In this document: in pieces, positions 51,120 to 60,755 of the stretch | Position numbering within the stretch: the first letter of the stretch is position 1 | Layout: each line of letters opens with the position of its first letter | Assembly: GCA_035516175.1 (NCBI GenBank) | Contig: DATJAO010000069.1 | Location: forward strand, 1 to 64,000 | Direction of reading: 5' to 3' | Origin: DASPSR01 sp035516175 | Lineage (GTDB): Bacteria; Nitrospirota; UBA9217 | DNA: 64,000 nucleotides | Position numbers and translations under genes: made by a program | Notes under the pieces: generated by a model | What the model saw: the letters and a program-made list of their open reading frames with translations, nothing else | Told to the model about the DNA's origin: nothing | The model's database searches: none

Positions 51120-52298
51120 ATGAGCAATCCACGTATCGGCATTCTTGTCCTGCTGTTTTTCCTTTTCGTCGGTCATGGGTTCCATGCCTACGGTGCCGAC
51201 GACTCGGCTGGAAAAAAGAAAGAGCTTCAGCGCATCAAGCGCGAGATGAGTGAGAAACAGCAGAAAATCAAGAGGGCGGACCGGAAAGAGCGATCGATCC
51301 TTTCGGAACTCGATAAAATCGACCGGGACATTCATGCGGGGAGTTCGGAGCTTGCAGTCCAGCAGAAGCAGCAGCGCGAGGCCGAGGCTTCGCTCCGGGA
51401 TATCGAGAAGAGTAATGCCGAGATCAGCAGTGAGCTCGTTACTCTGAAAAAGGTATATGCATACCGGGTCAGGGCGCTCTATAAGATGAGTCGGAGCGGA
51501 TATGCCGTGGCGGTGCTTACGTCCGACGGCATGGGCGAAGCCGTAAAACGGATCAAGTACCTCGGCATGATCGCCGAGCAGGACCGCATGATGATCAGGG
51601 AGTACGGCAGCGCGCTCGGCAGGCTGGCAGTACGGCAGGCAGAGATTGCGGAGAAAAAGGATGATATCCTCCGGCGCAAACGGGTGATCGAGGGCCAAAA
51701 AGCAGAACTCGAGACTCGCAGGCACAGGAAGGCGGAGATCCTCGGGAGCGTGAAGGGAGAGAAAAGCCTGTACGAGCAAGCCCTACGCGAGCTTGAAGAA
51801 TCGTCGGTGAGCTTGTGGGCTATGATCAAGAAGTCTGAGAGGGAGAAAAAGGCTGTGTCAGCCGCAGTGCTTCCACGCAGGCCGGTGACCACCACGATTC
51901 CCGAGAAAAACCGGCTTCCCTGGCCTGTGGACGGCCAGGTGCTTATCAGGTTCGGCATACAGCGTCATCCTCAGTTCGGAACCACGGTATTCCGCAGGGG
52001 CATCGAGATCGAGGCGCACGATGGCGAGGCGGTACGTGCGGTGAGCGATGGGCAGGTCGCGTATGCGGACTGGTACAAGGGGTATGGAGAACTCGTGATA
52101 CTCGAGCACGGCAACGGTCTTTACACCCTGTACGGCAACCTGTCGAGGCTGGATTTGAAAAAAGGTGATCGGGTGTCAAGGGGCACGGTGATTGGACTGG
52201 CGGGCGATACCGGAAGCCCGAAAGGGTCAAGGCTTTACTTCGAGATACGCCAGAACGGAGAGGCGCAGGACCCGCTAGCTTGGCTGGCGAGAAGATAA
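51120..52298 (+). CDS. EnvC-like M23/LytM-domain activator of peptidoglycan hydrolases
   Basis: The start is probably ATG 51120, where the signal peptide begins; a GTG at 51081 is in frame and the nearest AAGGAG lies very close, so the start is uncertain. After the signal comes a long coiled coil (about 30-265). The LytM domain (about 290-390) lacks the catalytic ligands: RRGIEIE replaces the HxxxD site and LYFEIR replaces HxH, while VRAVSDGQVAYADW and GLYTLYGNLSRL are kept. That matches EnvC, which activates amidases instead of cutting. It follows ftsEX and precedes the S41 protease gene. Confidence 0.88.
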   Translation: MSNPRIGILVLLFFLFVGHGFHAYGADDSAGKKKELQRIKREMSEKQQKIKRADRKERSILSELDKIDRDIHAGSSELAVQQKQQREAEASLRDIEKSNAEISSELVTLKKVYAYRVRALYKMSRSGYAVAVLTSDGMGEAVKRIKYLGMIAEQDRMMIREYGSALGRLAVRQAEIAEKKDDILRRKRVIEGQKAELETRRHRKAEILGSVKGEKSLYEQALRELEESSVSLWAMIKKSEREKKAVSAAVLPRRPVTTTIPEKNRLPWPVDGQVLIRFGIQRHPQFGTTVFRRGIEIEAHDGEAVRAVSDGQVAYADWYKGYGELVILEHGNGLYTLYGNLSRLDLKKGDRVSRGTVIGLAGDTGSPKGSRLYFEIRQNGEAQDPLAWLARR

Positions 52299-52434
52299 CC
52301 ACTAAATTTAAAATAAAACATAGATGTAATCGAACGTAAGGTTTTTTAGCACAATGCAATGATATTTTTTTCTATACATTCTGCCGATAATTTTCAGGAG
52401 AGTTATTATGCAGAACACTTTGGAGGATGATGAC

Positions 52435-53796
52435 ATGATAAAGATCAACAAGAAGAAGTTTCTGATTGCAGCCCTGATGTTGTTGCTCACGGGCGTGCTG
52501 ATCGGACAGGGGATGGTCCAGGCCAAGCCCGATACCTATGAAGAGCTCAAATCATTCACGCAGTCGCTGGAGCTCATCAAGCGCAATTACGTGGAAGACC
52601 CCAACTCGAAAGATCTGATTGAGGGAGCTATTCGCGGAATGGTATCAAACCTTGACCCCCATTCTTCGTACATGCCCGAGCGGGCGTTTAAAGAGATGAA
52701 TATGGACATCAAGGGTGAGTTCCAGGGCGTCGGCATTCAGATCGGGGTTAAGAACCAGCAACTGACGGTTATCGCCCCAATCGAGGACACCCCGGCTTTT
52801 CGGGCTGGCCTCGCTGCGGGTGACAAGATACTCAAGATCGACGACGAATGGACCAAGGACATGACGATCGAGCAGGCCGTTGACAAGATGCGTGGTCCCA
52901 AGGGCACGCAAGTACGGCTCCTGGTCATTCGCGAAGGATGGGACAAGCCCAAAGAGTTCAAGATCACCCGTGATGTGATCAAGGTGCAAAGCGTCAAGTC
53001 AAAGATGCTGGACAATGAGATTGGCTATTTGAAGATAATCCAGTTTCAGGGGGAAACCGGACAGGAAGTTGATAAGGCTCTGAAAGGGTTGGAGTCCAAG
53101 GGCATGAAGAAGCTCATCCTTGACATGCGGAACAACCCCGGCGGCATCCTCGATGCTTCAGTCGATGTAAGCAGTATGTTCCTGCCCAAGGACAAACTCG
53201 TGGTGTATCTGCAGGGAAGGCAGGTCTCCGACCGGAGGGACTACCTGACATCGGGATCCTTTATGACCCGTGACTATCCGATGGTCGTGCTTGTGAACAC
53301 GGGCAGTGCGAGCGCTTCGGAGATTGTAGCCGGCGCGCTCCAGGATTCTAAGCGCGCTTTGATCATGGGAACGCAAACGTTCGGCAAGGGATCGGTGCAG
53401 ACGGTATTCCCACTCGAAGGCGGCGGTGGCATACGCCTTACTACGGCCAAGTATTACACACCGAGCGGCCGCTCCATCCAGAACGTCGGCATCACGCCGG
53501 ACATCGAGGTGAAGCTGCCGACGGTAAAAGAACCGAAGGACGGTGATTCCGTCCACGTGATCGTGCGTGAGAAGGATCTCGAGCGCCACTTGAAAAATGA
53601 TACAGTGAAGGAAGAGAAGAAAAAGAAGGAACTGAAGGAAGAGCCCGCGGTTGAAGAAGAGTTCCCCATGGAGATGGTGCCAAAAGATGAAAAGGACGAC
53701 ATCCAGATCCAGAAGGCTATTGAGGTACTGAAACAGGCGTTAAAAGCGGATGATGTCTTCAAGAGCATCCCGGTTGCTGTAAAGAAGGAAAAATAA
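52435..53796 (+). CDS. C-terminal processing peptidase (S41, CtpA/Prc)
   Basis: The ATG 52435, with GGAGG upstream, starts a signal peptide (MIKINKKKFLIAALMLLLTGVLIGQG); an ATG at 52408 also has a ribosome site but would put an acidic run before it. A PDZ domain is near residues 85-165 (FQGVGIQIGVKNQQL, RAGLAAGDKILKID). The catalytic Ser is in NTGSASASEIVAGAL and Lys in TFGKGSVQ. The C-terminal segment is Lys/Glu rich. It trims periplasmic proteins such as cell-wall hydrolases. Last gene of the ftsEX-envC-ctp cluster. Confidence 0.93.
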   Translation: MIKINKKKFLIAALMLLLTGVLIGQGMVQAKPDTYEELKSFTQSLELIKRNYVEDPNSKDLIEGAIRGMVSNLDPHSSYMPERAFKEMNMDIKGEFQGVGIQIGVKNQQLTVIAPIEDTPAFRAGLAAGDKILKIDDEWTKDMTIEQAVDKMRGPKGTQVRLLVIREGWDKPKEFKITRDVIKVQSVKSKMLDNEIGYLKIIQFQGETGQEVDKALKGLESKGMKKLILDMRNNPGGILDASVDVSSMFLPKDKLVVYLQGRQVSDRRDYLTSGSFMTRDYPMVVLVNTGSASASEIVAGALQDSKRALIMGTQTFGKGSVQTVFPLEGGGGIRLTTAKYYTPSGRSIQNVGITPDIEVKLPTVKEPKDGDSVHVIVREKDLERHLKNDTVKEEKKKKELKEEPAVEEEFPMEMVPKDEKDDIQIQKAIEVLKQALKADDVFKSIPVAVKKEK

Positions 53797-53831
53797 TTTT
53801 TTTTAAAATAATTAAATTTGTAACACATTAT

Positions 53832-53864
53832 AAAAGCAGGGATTTATTCCCTGCTTTTATTTTT
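53832..53864 (+). terminator. Terminator after S41 peptidase gene
   Basis: AAAAGCAGGGA (53832-53842), loop TTTAT, TCCCTGCTTTT (53848-53858), then ATTTTTT. Confidence 0.9.
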
Positions 53865-53959
53865 TATACATATTCAAAGGAATAATCAGATATTCTAAGA
53901 ATTCTGGTAGATTCTGGATAAAATAGCCTAATATTGTCTAAATAAGCCGTTATTCTGGT

Positions 53960-54023
53960 TTGCAATTTTTTCATTCGAGAAATATATTAGCACTCGCTTC
54001 AGATGAGTGCTAATATCTGATAT
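53960..54023 (+). promoter_or_regulatory. Promoter and CIRCE operator of groESL
   Basis: TTGCAA (53960-53965), 17 bases, TATATT (53983-53988), then perfect CIRCE TTAGCACTC (53997-54005), nine bases, GAGTGCTAA (54015-54023), with arms extended by AT/AT. Third CIRCE site in the window. Confidence 0.95.
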
Positions 54024-54059
54024 AATTAAAAACATCACTTCATGAAAGGAGTTAAGCGT

Positions 54060-54326
54060 ATGGGTGTCAAATTCAAGCCGTTGAAGGACAGGGTGTTTGT
54101 AAGCTATACGGAAGAGTTGGAAAAAACTGCCGGAGGGTTATATATTCCGGACAGTGCGAAGGAGAAACCACAGAGCGGCAAGGTTGAGGCTGTGGGTGAA
54201 GAGGTGAAACAGCTCAAGGTCGGCGATAAGATTCTATTCGACCGCTACTCCGGCTCAAAGATCAGTATTGACAATGTCGAGTACCTGATCGTGAAGGAAG
54301 AAGACGTTCTAGGGATCCTGAGCTAA
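54060..54326 (+). CDS. groES: Co-chaperonin GroES
   Basis: The ATG 54060 has AAAGGAG at normal spacing. The 88-residue protein has KFKPLKDRVFVSYTEELEKTAGGLYIPDSAKEKPQSGKVEAVG and ends KEEDVLGILS, with DKILFDRYSGSKISIDNVEYLIV between. It caps GroEL. First gene of the CIRCE-controlled groES-groEL unit. Confidence 0.96.
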   Translation: MGVKFKPLKDRVFVSYTEELEKTAGGLYIPDSAKEKPQSGKVEAVGEEVKQLKVGDKILFDRYSGSKISIDNVEYLIVKEEDVLGILS

Positions 54327-54390
54327 GCATCTCACACCCCTGAGTTCCCGTTATCAATACCAGAGAATGAATTCCTGAGGAGGAAACAAT

Positions 54391-56025
54391 ATGGCAAAAC
54401 AGCTTATTTTTAATCAAGATGCGAGGGCGAGCATCCTGAAGGGCGTAAACGTCCTGACGGATGCCGTGAAAGCCACGCTGGGGCCCAAAGGCCGCAACGT
54501 GATGATCGACAAGAAGTTCGGCGCGCCGACCATCACCAAGGACGGTGTGACCGTGGCAAAGGAGATCGAACTCAAGGACCACTACGAGAACATGGGCGCC
54601 CAGCTCGTGCGCGAAGTGGCGAGCAAGACCTCGGATGTCGCAGGCGATGGCACGACCACGGCGACGGTGCTGGCGCAGGCAATCTACCGCGAAGGCATGA
54701 AGAACGTCACTGCCGGCGCGAACCCCATGGATATAAAGCGCGGCATCGACAAGGCCGTCGAGGCTATCATGGAGAACCTCAAGAAGATTTCAAAACCCGT
54801 TCTTGGTAAGAAGGAGATCTCCCAGGTCGGCAGCATCTCCGCGAACAGCGACCCGACCATCGGCGACCTTATCGCCGAGGCCGTTGACAAGGTCGGCAAG
54901 GATGGCGTTATCACTGTAGAAGAGGCCAAGAGCATGTCCACGAGCCTTGATGTTGTCGAGGGCATGCAGTTCGACCGCGGCTACATTTCCCCTTACTTCG
55001 TGACGAACGCCGAGAAGATGGAGGCGGTCCTGGAGGACGCATTCATTCTTCTTTCCGAGAAAAAGATTTCGACCATGAAGGACCTGCTCCCGATCCTCGA
55101 GCAGACCGCAAAGATGGGCAAGGCGCTTCTGATTCTTGCAGAGGATGTTGAGGGAGAGGCTTTGGCAACGCTCGTGGTGAACAAGCTCCGCGGCACCTTG
55201 CAGGTCTGTGCCGTAAAGGCACCGGGATTCGGCGACCGCCGCAAGGCCATGCTCGAGGATATAGCGACCCTGGCCGGTGGGCAGGTGATCTCCGAGGACA
55301 TCGGCCTCAAGCTCGAGAACGTGAAGATCACCGACCTCGGCAGGGCCAAGAAGATCACGGTGGACAAGGATAATACTACCATTGTCGAAGGGGCGGGCAA
55401 AACCGATGCGATCCAAGGCCGCGTAAAGCAGATCAAGGCGCAGATCGCCGAGACCACTTCGGACTACGACCGCGAGAAGCTCCAGGAACGCCTTGCCAAG
55501 ATCGTCGGTGGCGTGGCGGTGATCAACGTCGGCGCGGCGACCGAGACCGAGATGAAGGAGAAGAAGGCCCGTGTTGAGGACGCGCTCCATGCAACGCGCG
55601 CGGCCATGGAAGAGGGCATCGTCCCTGGAGGCGGTGTTGCTCTGCTTCGCTGCGCCCCGGCGCTCGAAAAGATCAAACTCTCCGGCGATGAGGCCATCGG
55701 TGCCGGTATCGTGAAAAAAGCGCTTGAAGAGCCGATCCGGCAGATCGTGAATAATGCCGGTCTTGAATCATCGGTGGTCCTGGACAAGGTAAAATCGTCG
55801 GACAAACAGAACTTCGGCTTCGACGCCCAGAAGGAAGAGTACGTAGACATGCTCCAGGCCGGGATCATTGACCCGACCAAGGTGACCCGCTCTGCACTCC
55901 AGAACGCTGCGAGCGTGGCTGGCCTGATGCTCACCACCGAAGTGATGATTACCGACCTGCCCGAGGAGAAGCCTGAAATGCCCGCAATGCCCGGTGGCAT
56001 GGGTGGCATGGGCGGGATGTATTAA
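54391..56025 (+). CDS. groEL: Chaperonin GroEL
   Basis: The 544-residue chaperonin folds proteins in an ATP-driven cage and, in HrcA systems, keeps HrcA active. Motifs: TLGPKGRNVMIDKKFGAPTITKDGVTVAKEIEL, VAGDGTTTATVLAQAI, the GGGVALLR block and the C-terminal MPAMPGGMGGMGGMY Met-Gly tail. GGAGGAAAC precedes the ATG. A strong terminator follows. Confidence 0.97.
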   Translation: MAKQLIFNQDARASILKGVNVLTDAVKATLGPKGRNVMIDKKFGAPTITKDGVTVAKEIELKDHYENMGAQLVREVASKTSDVAGDGTTTATVLAQAIYREGMKNVTAGANPMDIKRGIDKAVEAIMENLKKISKPVLGKKEISQVGSISANSDPTIGDLIAEAVDKVGKDGVITVEEAKSMSTSLDVVEGMQFDRGYISPYFVTNAEKMEAVLEDAFILLSEKKISTMKDLLPILEQTAKMGKALLILAEDVEGEALATLVVNKLRGTLQVCAVKAPGFGDRRKAMLEDIATLAGGQVISEDIGLKLENVKITDLGRAKKITVDKDNTTIVEGAGKTDAIQGRVKQIKAQIAETTSDYDREKLQERLAKIVGGVAVINVGAATETEMKEKKARVEDALHATRAAMEEGIVPGGGVALLRCAPALEKIKLSGDEAIGAGIVKKALEEPIRQIVNNAGLESSVVLDKVKSSDKQNFGFDAQKEEYVDMLQAGIIDPTKVTRSALQNAASVAGLMLTTEVMITDLPEEKPEMPAMPGGMGGMGGMY

Positions 56026-56058
56026 TAAGCTTTCCTTTCACGAGGAGAAGTACAGGAA

Positions 56059-56104
56059 CCGGTCGAAAGCAGGTTTGAAACCTGCTTTCGACCGGCTTTT
56101 TATT
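56059..56104 (+). terminator. Terminator after groEL
   Basis: CCGGTCGAAAGCAGG (56059-56073), loop TTTGAAA, CCTGCTTTCGACCGG (56081-56095), then CTTTTTATTT. A 15-bp perfect stem. Confidence 0.95.
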
Positions 56105-56208
56105 TCCTCCCGCAAGAAAAATCCTTCCAGAAACAATCGTCTTCTTTTGCCCCAACCGGTTCACTCAACCATATTGACACTCTTTTTTATCGATGATACT
56201 CTTACTGC

Positions 56209-56589
56209 ATGGCAAAATTCGCTCATCGCCGACTTTTAGCGCTCCTCACGTTCGCCCCTATCCTCTTCATGCCATCATCTTCCATTGCAGTCGGTCCCTC
56301 AACACTTGATACCATAAGGGCCCGCGGAGTGCTCCCTTGGGCTCCGATTCCGAAGGCGGAGCGCCATATGAAGGTGCTTGCAGTGATCAAGGACCTGGTG
56401 TATCAGAAAGGGATGACCACACTGATATCCACGCATGAGATGGGGTTCGCGAGGGAAGTGGCCGATCGAGTCACTGTATTCGCCGACGGCGACATCATCG
56501 AATCAGGTCCGCCTAAAGAGATTTTTACGAATCCCAAGAATGAGAGAACGAAGATGTTCCTGGACAGAGTGCGGAGAAGGTTTCAGTGA
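56209..56589 (+). pseudogene. Fused remnant of an amino acid ABC transporter (binding protein N-terminus joined to ATPase C-terminus)
   Basis: Residues 1-45 look like the signal peptide and first mature residues of an amino acid binding protein (LLALLTFAPILF, then TLDTIRARGVL). From about residue 53 the sequence is the C-terminal end of a polar amino acid ABC ATPase (GlnQ type): ISTHEMGFAREVADRVTVFADGDIIESGPPKEIFTNPKNERTKMFL. Walker A and B, signature and the permease are missing. An in-frame deletion spanning from receptor to ATPase explains it. The hybrid cannot transport. Confidence 0.75.
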
Positions 56590-56864
56590 TTTCTGAATAT
56601 GGACAGTAATCATCTTCTCCTCCTTCAGTATTAAATTATCTTAAGAAGAGAGAATTATTTTGCATTTGACAACCTTCTCTTTGCACATCTGCTTCTTGCT
56701 GCAGGTCTATTCAATATCCCATAAAAATACCCTTTCAGACCCTTTACTTTATGTTCTCTTTATGCTAAAGACTATATATATGAAAATACAATAGTTTATC
56801 TTTTTAAAAATTATTTAGATTTTGACGGATTCAGGACTATTCCTTTTTAAACATATAATTCCCA
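56590..56864. other. AT-rich intergenic region
   Basis: No supported gene. TATAAT at 56855-56860 may be the -10 box for the riboswitch-like element that follows. Confidence 0.45.
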
Positions 56865-56957
56865 TCAAAAACTGATCGTCCATACGGGGAAACACAAGGC
56901 TGCAGGTCATTAGCCACAATACGACCGAGTTGCCGGAGAGCGAAACTCTGGCATTTT
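56865..56957 (+). promoter_or_regulatory. GEMM-I-like riboswitch, third copy
   Basis: GGGAAACACAAGGCTGCAGGTC and CGACCGAGTTGCCGG match the second half of GEMM-I aptamers and the closing strand of the two copies at 45-46 kb. The 5' half and P2 are weak by eye. GCCGGAG (56932-56938) pairs with CTCTGGC (56946-56952), followed by ATTTTTG, a terminator platform. The next gene, about 220 bases on, is a lipoprotein with Ig-like domains, a plausible adhesion target of c-di-GMP control. Confidence 0.55.
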
Positions 56958-57175
56958 TGTTCTATATATTAGGAACAAACTAAAAAAGGAAATAATCATG
57001 CAAAAATAGATGGTTATCTGATGTGTACGTATCTAACTACATTCATAGCAGAGCAATACTGGAATTCTTATAAAGTTCTATAATTTAGGCGATCATTTTC
57101 CTGCTGATCTAATGCATGTTCGGCCATCGGTAATGCCTTAATGTCTTCTAAGCATATGTAAATAGTGTGAAGGAT

Positions 57176-58227
57176 ATGAAGAAATCTTCGATTCTATCAA
57201 CGCTTGTTCTCGTAGCTGCACTATTGTTCACAGCATGCGGTCGCCAGGGACCGGTTCCGCCTCCAGATAAGACACCGCCCACGGTGAGTTCCACCATTCC
57301 GGCAAATGGAACAGTGAATGTCCCAGTCGACCTGCCCGGCGGCATCTCGATTATGTCAGCAAAGAAATGGATGCCTCAACAATCAATGATCAGACGATTA
57401 ACCTTGCCGACAGCCAAAACAGTGTTCCGGGGTTGGTAACGTATACGGACACTACCGGTGTCCCCACAGCTGTCCTTACGCCGTCATCCAGCCTGAACCC
57501 AGCGACTCTCTATAAAATCACTGTCGACATTAATGTAAAGGATTCGTACGGGATTCCCATGGCTGCTCCCTACATCTGTTCATTTAACACGGGAACGGTG
57601 CCGGACATTATACCTCCAACCATTGTAGCCACTACGCCTAGAAATGGGGACATTGGTGTTATGCCGAATGCCGCACTTAGCGTTACATTCAGCGAACCCG
57701 TTGACTCGCAAACCATATCATTTATACTGAGCACGGGGAGCACGACCGTTCCCTGCACGATGAGTTATAGTGGAACAACGGCCATCTTCACACTCTTGGA
57801 TATTCTGGCGAGTAATACCTCGTACACGGCCACCGTCAGCGCTGGCGTGAAGGACCTGGCGGGCAATCCGATGCCAAATAGTTACATCTGGAGTTTCGCG
57901 ACCGGCACAGCAATCGACACAACACCGCCAATCGTAACAGCAACAACCCCTACGGTAGGGGCCACAAGCGTGGCCCTGAATACAGCCCCCAATGTGACCT
58001 TCAGTGAACCGGTTGACCCAACAACCATAACATTTACACTCACCGGGGGAGGCGTTACCGTTTCCTGTACGATGAGCTATAGCGGCGTAACAGCCATCTT
58101 CAAGCCGTCCAGCAATCTTAAAAAAAATACACTGTACACTGCCCGGGTGAGCGCCGGGGTGAAGGACCTTGCAGGCAATGCGATGCTGAATGATTACTTC
58201 TGGAGCTTTACGACCAGCAAGAATTAA
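57176..58227 (+). pseudogene. Lipoprotein with Ig-like (Big_5) domains, frameshifted
   Basis: ATG 57176 starts a lipoprotein signal with lipobox LFTAC, then GRQGPVPPPDKTPPTVSSTIPANGTVNVPVD. Around 57335-57365 the coding frame changes; the rest continues from KEMDASTINDQTINL in another frame to TAA 58225-58227. The second part has at least two complete Big_5-type domains (PPTIVATTPRNGDIGVMPNAALSVTFSEPVD; FSEPVDPTTITFTL; VSAGVKDLAGNAM). One indel therefore separates signal from domains. It may be a real mutation or a sequencing slip. Riboswitch-like element upstream. Confidence 0.7.
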
Positions 58228-59150
58228 CCTATGTCGATGACACTTTTCTCATCATGAGGAGAAGATACCGGTAACGTGGCTACCAGCAGTGGAACAATCG
58301 AAAGGGCTTCTTTTAACGAGCCGGATATAGACTAATTCAAGCCAAACAGAAAGAGCCTCCATCAAGGAGGCTCTCACATAAAATCAGGGAAAATAAATTC
58401 CTTTTCTTCACACGTATAAAAAAGTCAACACCAACCTCAGCATTTCAGTTTCTTCTACACTTTCACCTACCGGGGAACCGATTTTCCCTCAGCCCCGAAC
58501 TTCCCTTCCCTGTGTTCCAATATCTCCGGTGGAGTAGCATCCCCTTACAGACTTAATTGTTGTTAAATAGATAAAATATGATGATGGCTGCTAAGTAGAA
58601 TGCGGCGAGAGCTGCCGCAACAATAACTATAATTATTGAAAATTATCGATAGAACCAAGGGTATCAGTCATTGACGTCACAAAATAAAAAAAGGCGTTGC
58701 CCCCGAACCGATTTTTTAAACATTCCGTCGAGCCGCGATTACTTAGCGGGTTTTCAATGTTTGCTTCTACGGCTCCGCGAAGCGGACCCTGTGAAGCTCA
58801 TTGTCCTTTTCGCCCGCTTTCACCGCTGGCTTTGGGGCTTTCGGCTCTTCTGATCTTATGTTAGCCTGCGCAACTGCCGAGAGACGGACCGCTCAACTTG
58901 CAGTCCTCTTGCCGGCTTCGGCATCACATAAATCTCAGCGCTTGAGTCCCCTCATAACGGGTTTAAAATACATACACATATAAGTGTTGGTTCGGCAACG
59001 CCATGCGAACTTTCATATTGCTTTCAAAGATCGTTTTACTTCTTTTTCTTTATTGTTATTATACCACATTTATCAAGTTGTGTTGCGTATTTTTATACGA
59101 GATTTATCTTGACCGGCTGTGAAAATGCCTTTAAAATTTCCACACTTACT
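58228..59150. other. Long intergenic region
   Basis: No supported gene on the plus strand. AGAGCCTCC-ATCAA-GGAGGCTCT (58352-58374) is a clear hairpin without a T-run. On the minus strand 58671-58553, MTDTLGSIDNF is followed after a -1 frame change by a hydrophobic run ending FYLFNNN, possibly a decayed small membrane protein. Confidence 0.4.
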
Positions 59151-60677
59151 ATGAAACTTATACAGCCGACCAAAGCAGTATTTCTTGAATCGATAAAACG
59201 GGGAACAATACTTCCCCTGTATGCGGAAATAGACCAGCCGGGCCTTTCGCCGCTCGCATCACTCGAGGCCGTTCAGGCAGCGGGTCATCCGGTCCTTCTC
59301 GAGAGCGCCCGTGTGAATGAGAAGGCCGGCAGATATTCATTCGTCACGGCAGATCCGTATCTCATTTTCTCTTCGAAAGGAGATACGGTGGATCTCAGTC
59401 TTCCCGCGAAGCCGAAAGGCAAGTACGGCAGGCGGGCATCCATGAAAAGGAAGCCGCTTCTGAAACTGCGCGAGCTCATGTCCAATTATCGGACAGAGCG
59501 AGTTGACGGGATTCCGCCTTTTACCGGCGGGGCAGTGGGGTTCTTCTCATATGATTTCGTGCATCAATTCGAGAAATTGCCGCGTACCGTTACGGTCGAC
59601 CTCGATATTCCCGAGTCGTATTTCATGTTCGTGGACATGGTCATTGCCTTCGACCATATCCTGAATAAATCATGGATCATCGTGAACCCCGGCGCGCGGG
59701 AACAGGAGATGGGTTTCCGGCGGCCGGAACCGGACCAATGGGGCCGCCTTTATGACGAAGCGGTGACGAGACTCTTAGCTTTCGGATCAACGTTCATGGC
59801 GAAGAATATGAAACGAGAAGCCCCGTCAGTCGCAAAGGGAGATGCGCGGCGTTTCTCTCTTGAACCGAACATGACGCAGACTGACTTCGAGGCCATGGTC
59901 AGGCGCTGCAAAGAATATATTACAGCAGGGGATATTTATCAGGCAAACCTGTCCCAGCGATTCACGGCGGTGATCGGCGATACCGATCCACTTCAGTTAT
60001 ATGCAGTCCTGCGGGACGTCAATCCATCTCCCTTTGCCGCGTACCTGGATTTCGGCGATCTGCAGCTTGTGAGCTCATCGCCGGAGCGGCTCATCCGCTT
60101 GTGTGCGGGGATTGCCGAAACTAGGCCGATAGCCGGCACGCGCAGGAGAGGAGACGACCGTGCAGAAACGCAGGAACTTTCCTACGAGCTTCTCACGAAC
60201 CAGAAGGAGCGTGCCGAACATATCATGCTCCTCGATCTCGAACGGAATGACCTCGGCAAGGTCTGCGGCTACGGCACGGTCCAGGTCGATGAAATGATGG
60301 TGGTTGAGGATTACTCCCATGTAATCCATATCGTCTCGAATGTGCGCGGAGAACTCACGGCTCGCCGGGATGCCTTCGATCTCGTCCGGGCCGTATTTCC
60401 AGGCGGTACGGTAACAGGCGTGCCCAAGGTGCGGTGTATGGAGATCATCGATGAGCTCGAGCCCGTTGCACGCGGCCCCTATACCGGCTCTATCGGGTAT
60501 ATCTCGAACACTGGAGATATGGACCTGAACATTATCATCAGGACATTCGTGATCAAGGACCGCAGGGCCCACATGCAAGTCGGCGCCGGCATAGTCGCCG
60601 ATTCCGATCCCGCGCTGGAATATTTCGAGACCCTCCAGAAGGCCGAGGCGCTTAAGGAGGCGCTGGAGAGGCTGTAA
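59151..60677 (+). CDS. Anthranilate/para-aminobenzoate synthase component I
   Basis: The ATG 59151 is preferred to the TTG at 59109. The 508-residue chorismate-using enzyme makes anthranilate or aminodeoxychorismate with an amidotransferase partner. Chorismate-binding motifs: GDIYQANLSQRF, SSSPERLI, PIAGTRRRGDDRAE, LDLERNDLGKVC, HIVSNVRGEL, VFPGGTVTGVPK and MQVGAGIVADSDP. PIAGT is the TrpE form, but TrpE and PabB are hard to separate and no trpG/pabA lies beside it. N-terminal RYSFVTADP fits the TrpE-type first domain. Confidence 0.87.
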   Translation: MKLIQPTKAVFLESIKRGTILPLYAEIDQPGLSPLASLEAVQAAGHPVLLESARVNEKAGRYSFVTADPYLIFSSKGDTVDLSLPAKPKGKYGRRASMKRKPLLKLRELMSNYRTERVDGIPPFTGGAVGFFSYDFVHQFEKLPRTVTVDLDIPESYFMFVDMVIAFDHILNKSWIIVNPGAREQEMGFRRPEPDQWGRLYDEAVTRLLAFGSTFMAKNMKREAPSVAKGDARRFSLEPNMTQTDFEAMVRRCKEYITAGDIYQANLSQRFTAVIGDTDPLQLYAVLRDVNPSPFAAYLDFGDLQLVSSSPERLIRLCAGIAETRPIAGTRRRGDDRAETQELSYELLTNQKERAEHIMLLDLERNDLGKVCGYGTVQVDEMMVVEDYSHVIHIVSNVRGELTARRDAFDLVRAVFPGGTVTGVPKVRCMEIIDELEPVARGPYTGSIGYISNTGDMDLNIIIRTFVIKDRRAHMQVGAGIVADSDPALEYFETLQKAEALKEALERL

Positions 60678-60755
60678 CTGGGTTTTTCTCTGTTGCAACT
60701 TGGTTCTACTTGCGTTATAGTATGAAGCTATATATACGTTGAAAGGAGCGAGGAC

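Noticed and set aside
58671..58983. Two 60-codon frames before the chorismate synthase gene
   Set aside because: No ribosome site and Arg/Ser/Leu-rich non-coding-like composition.
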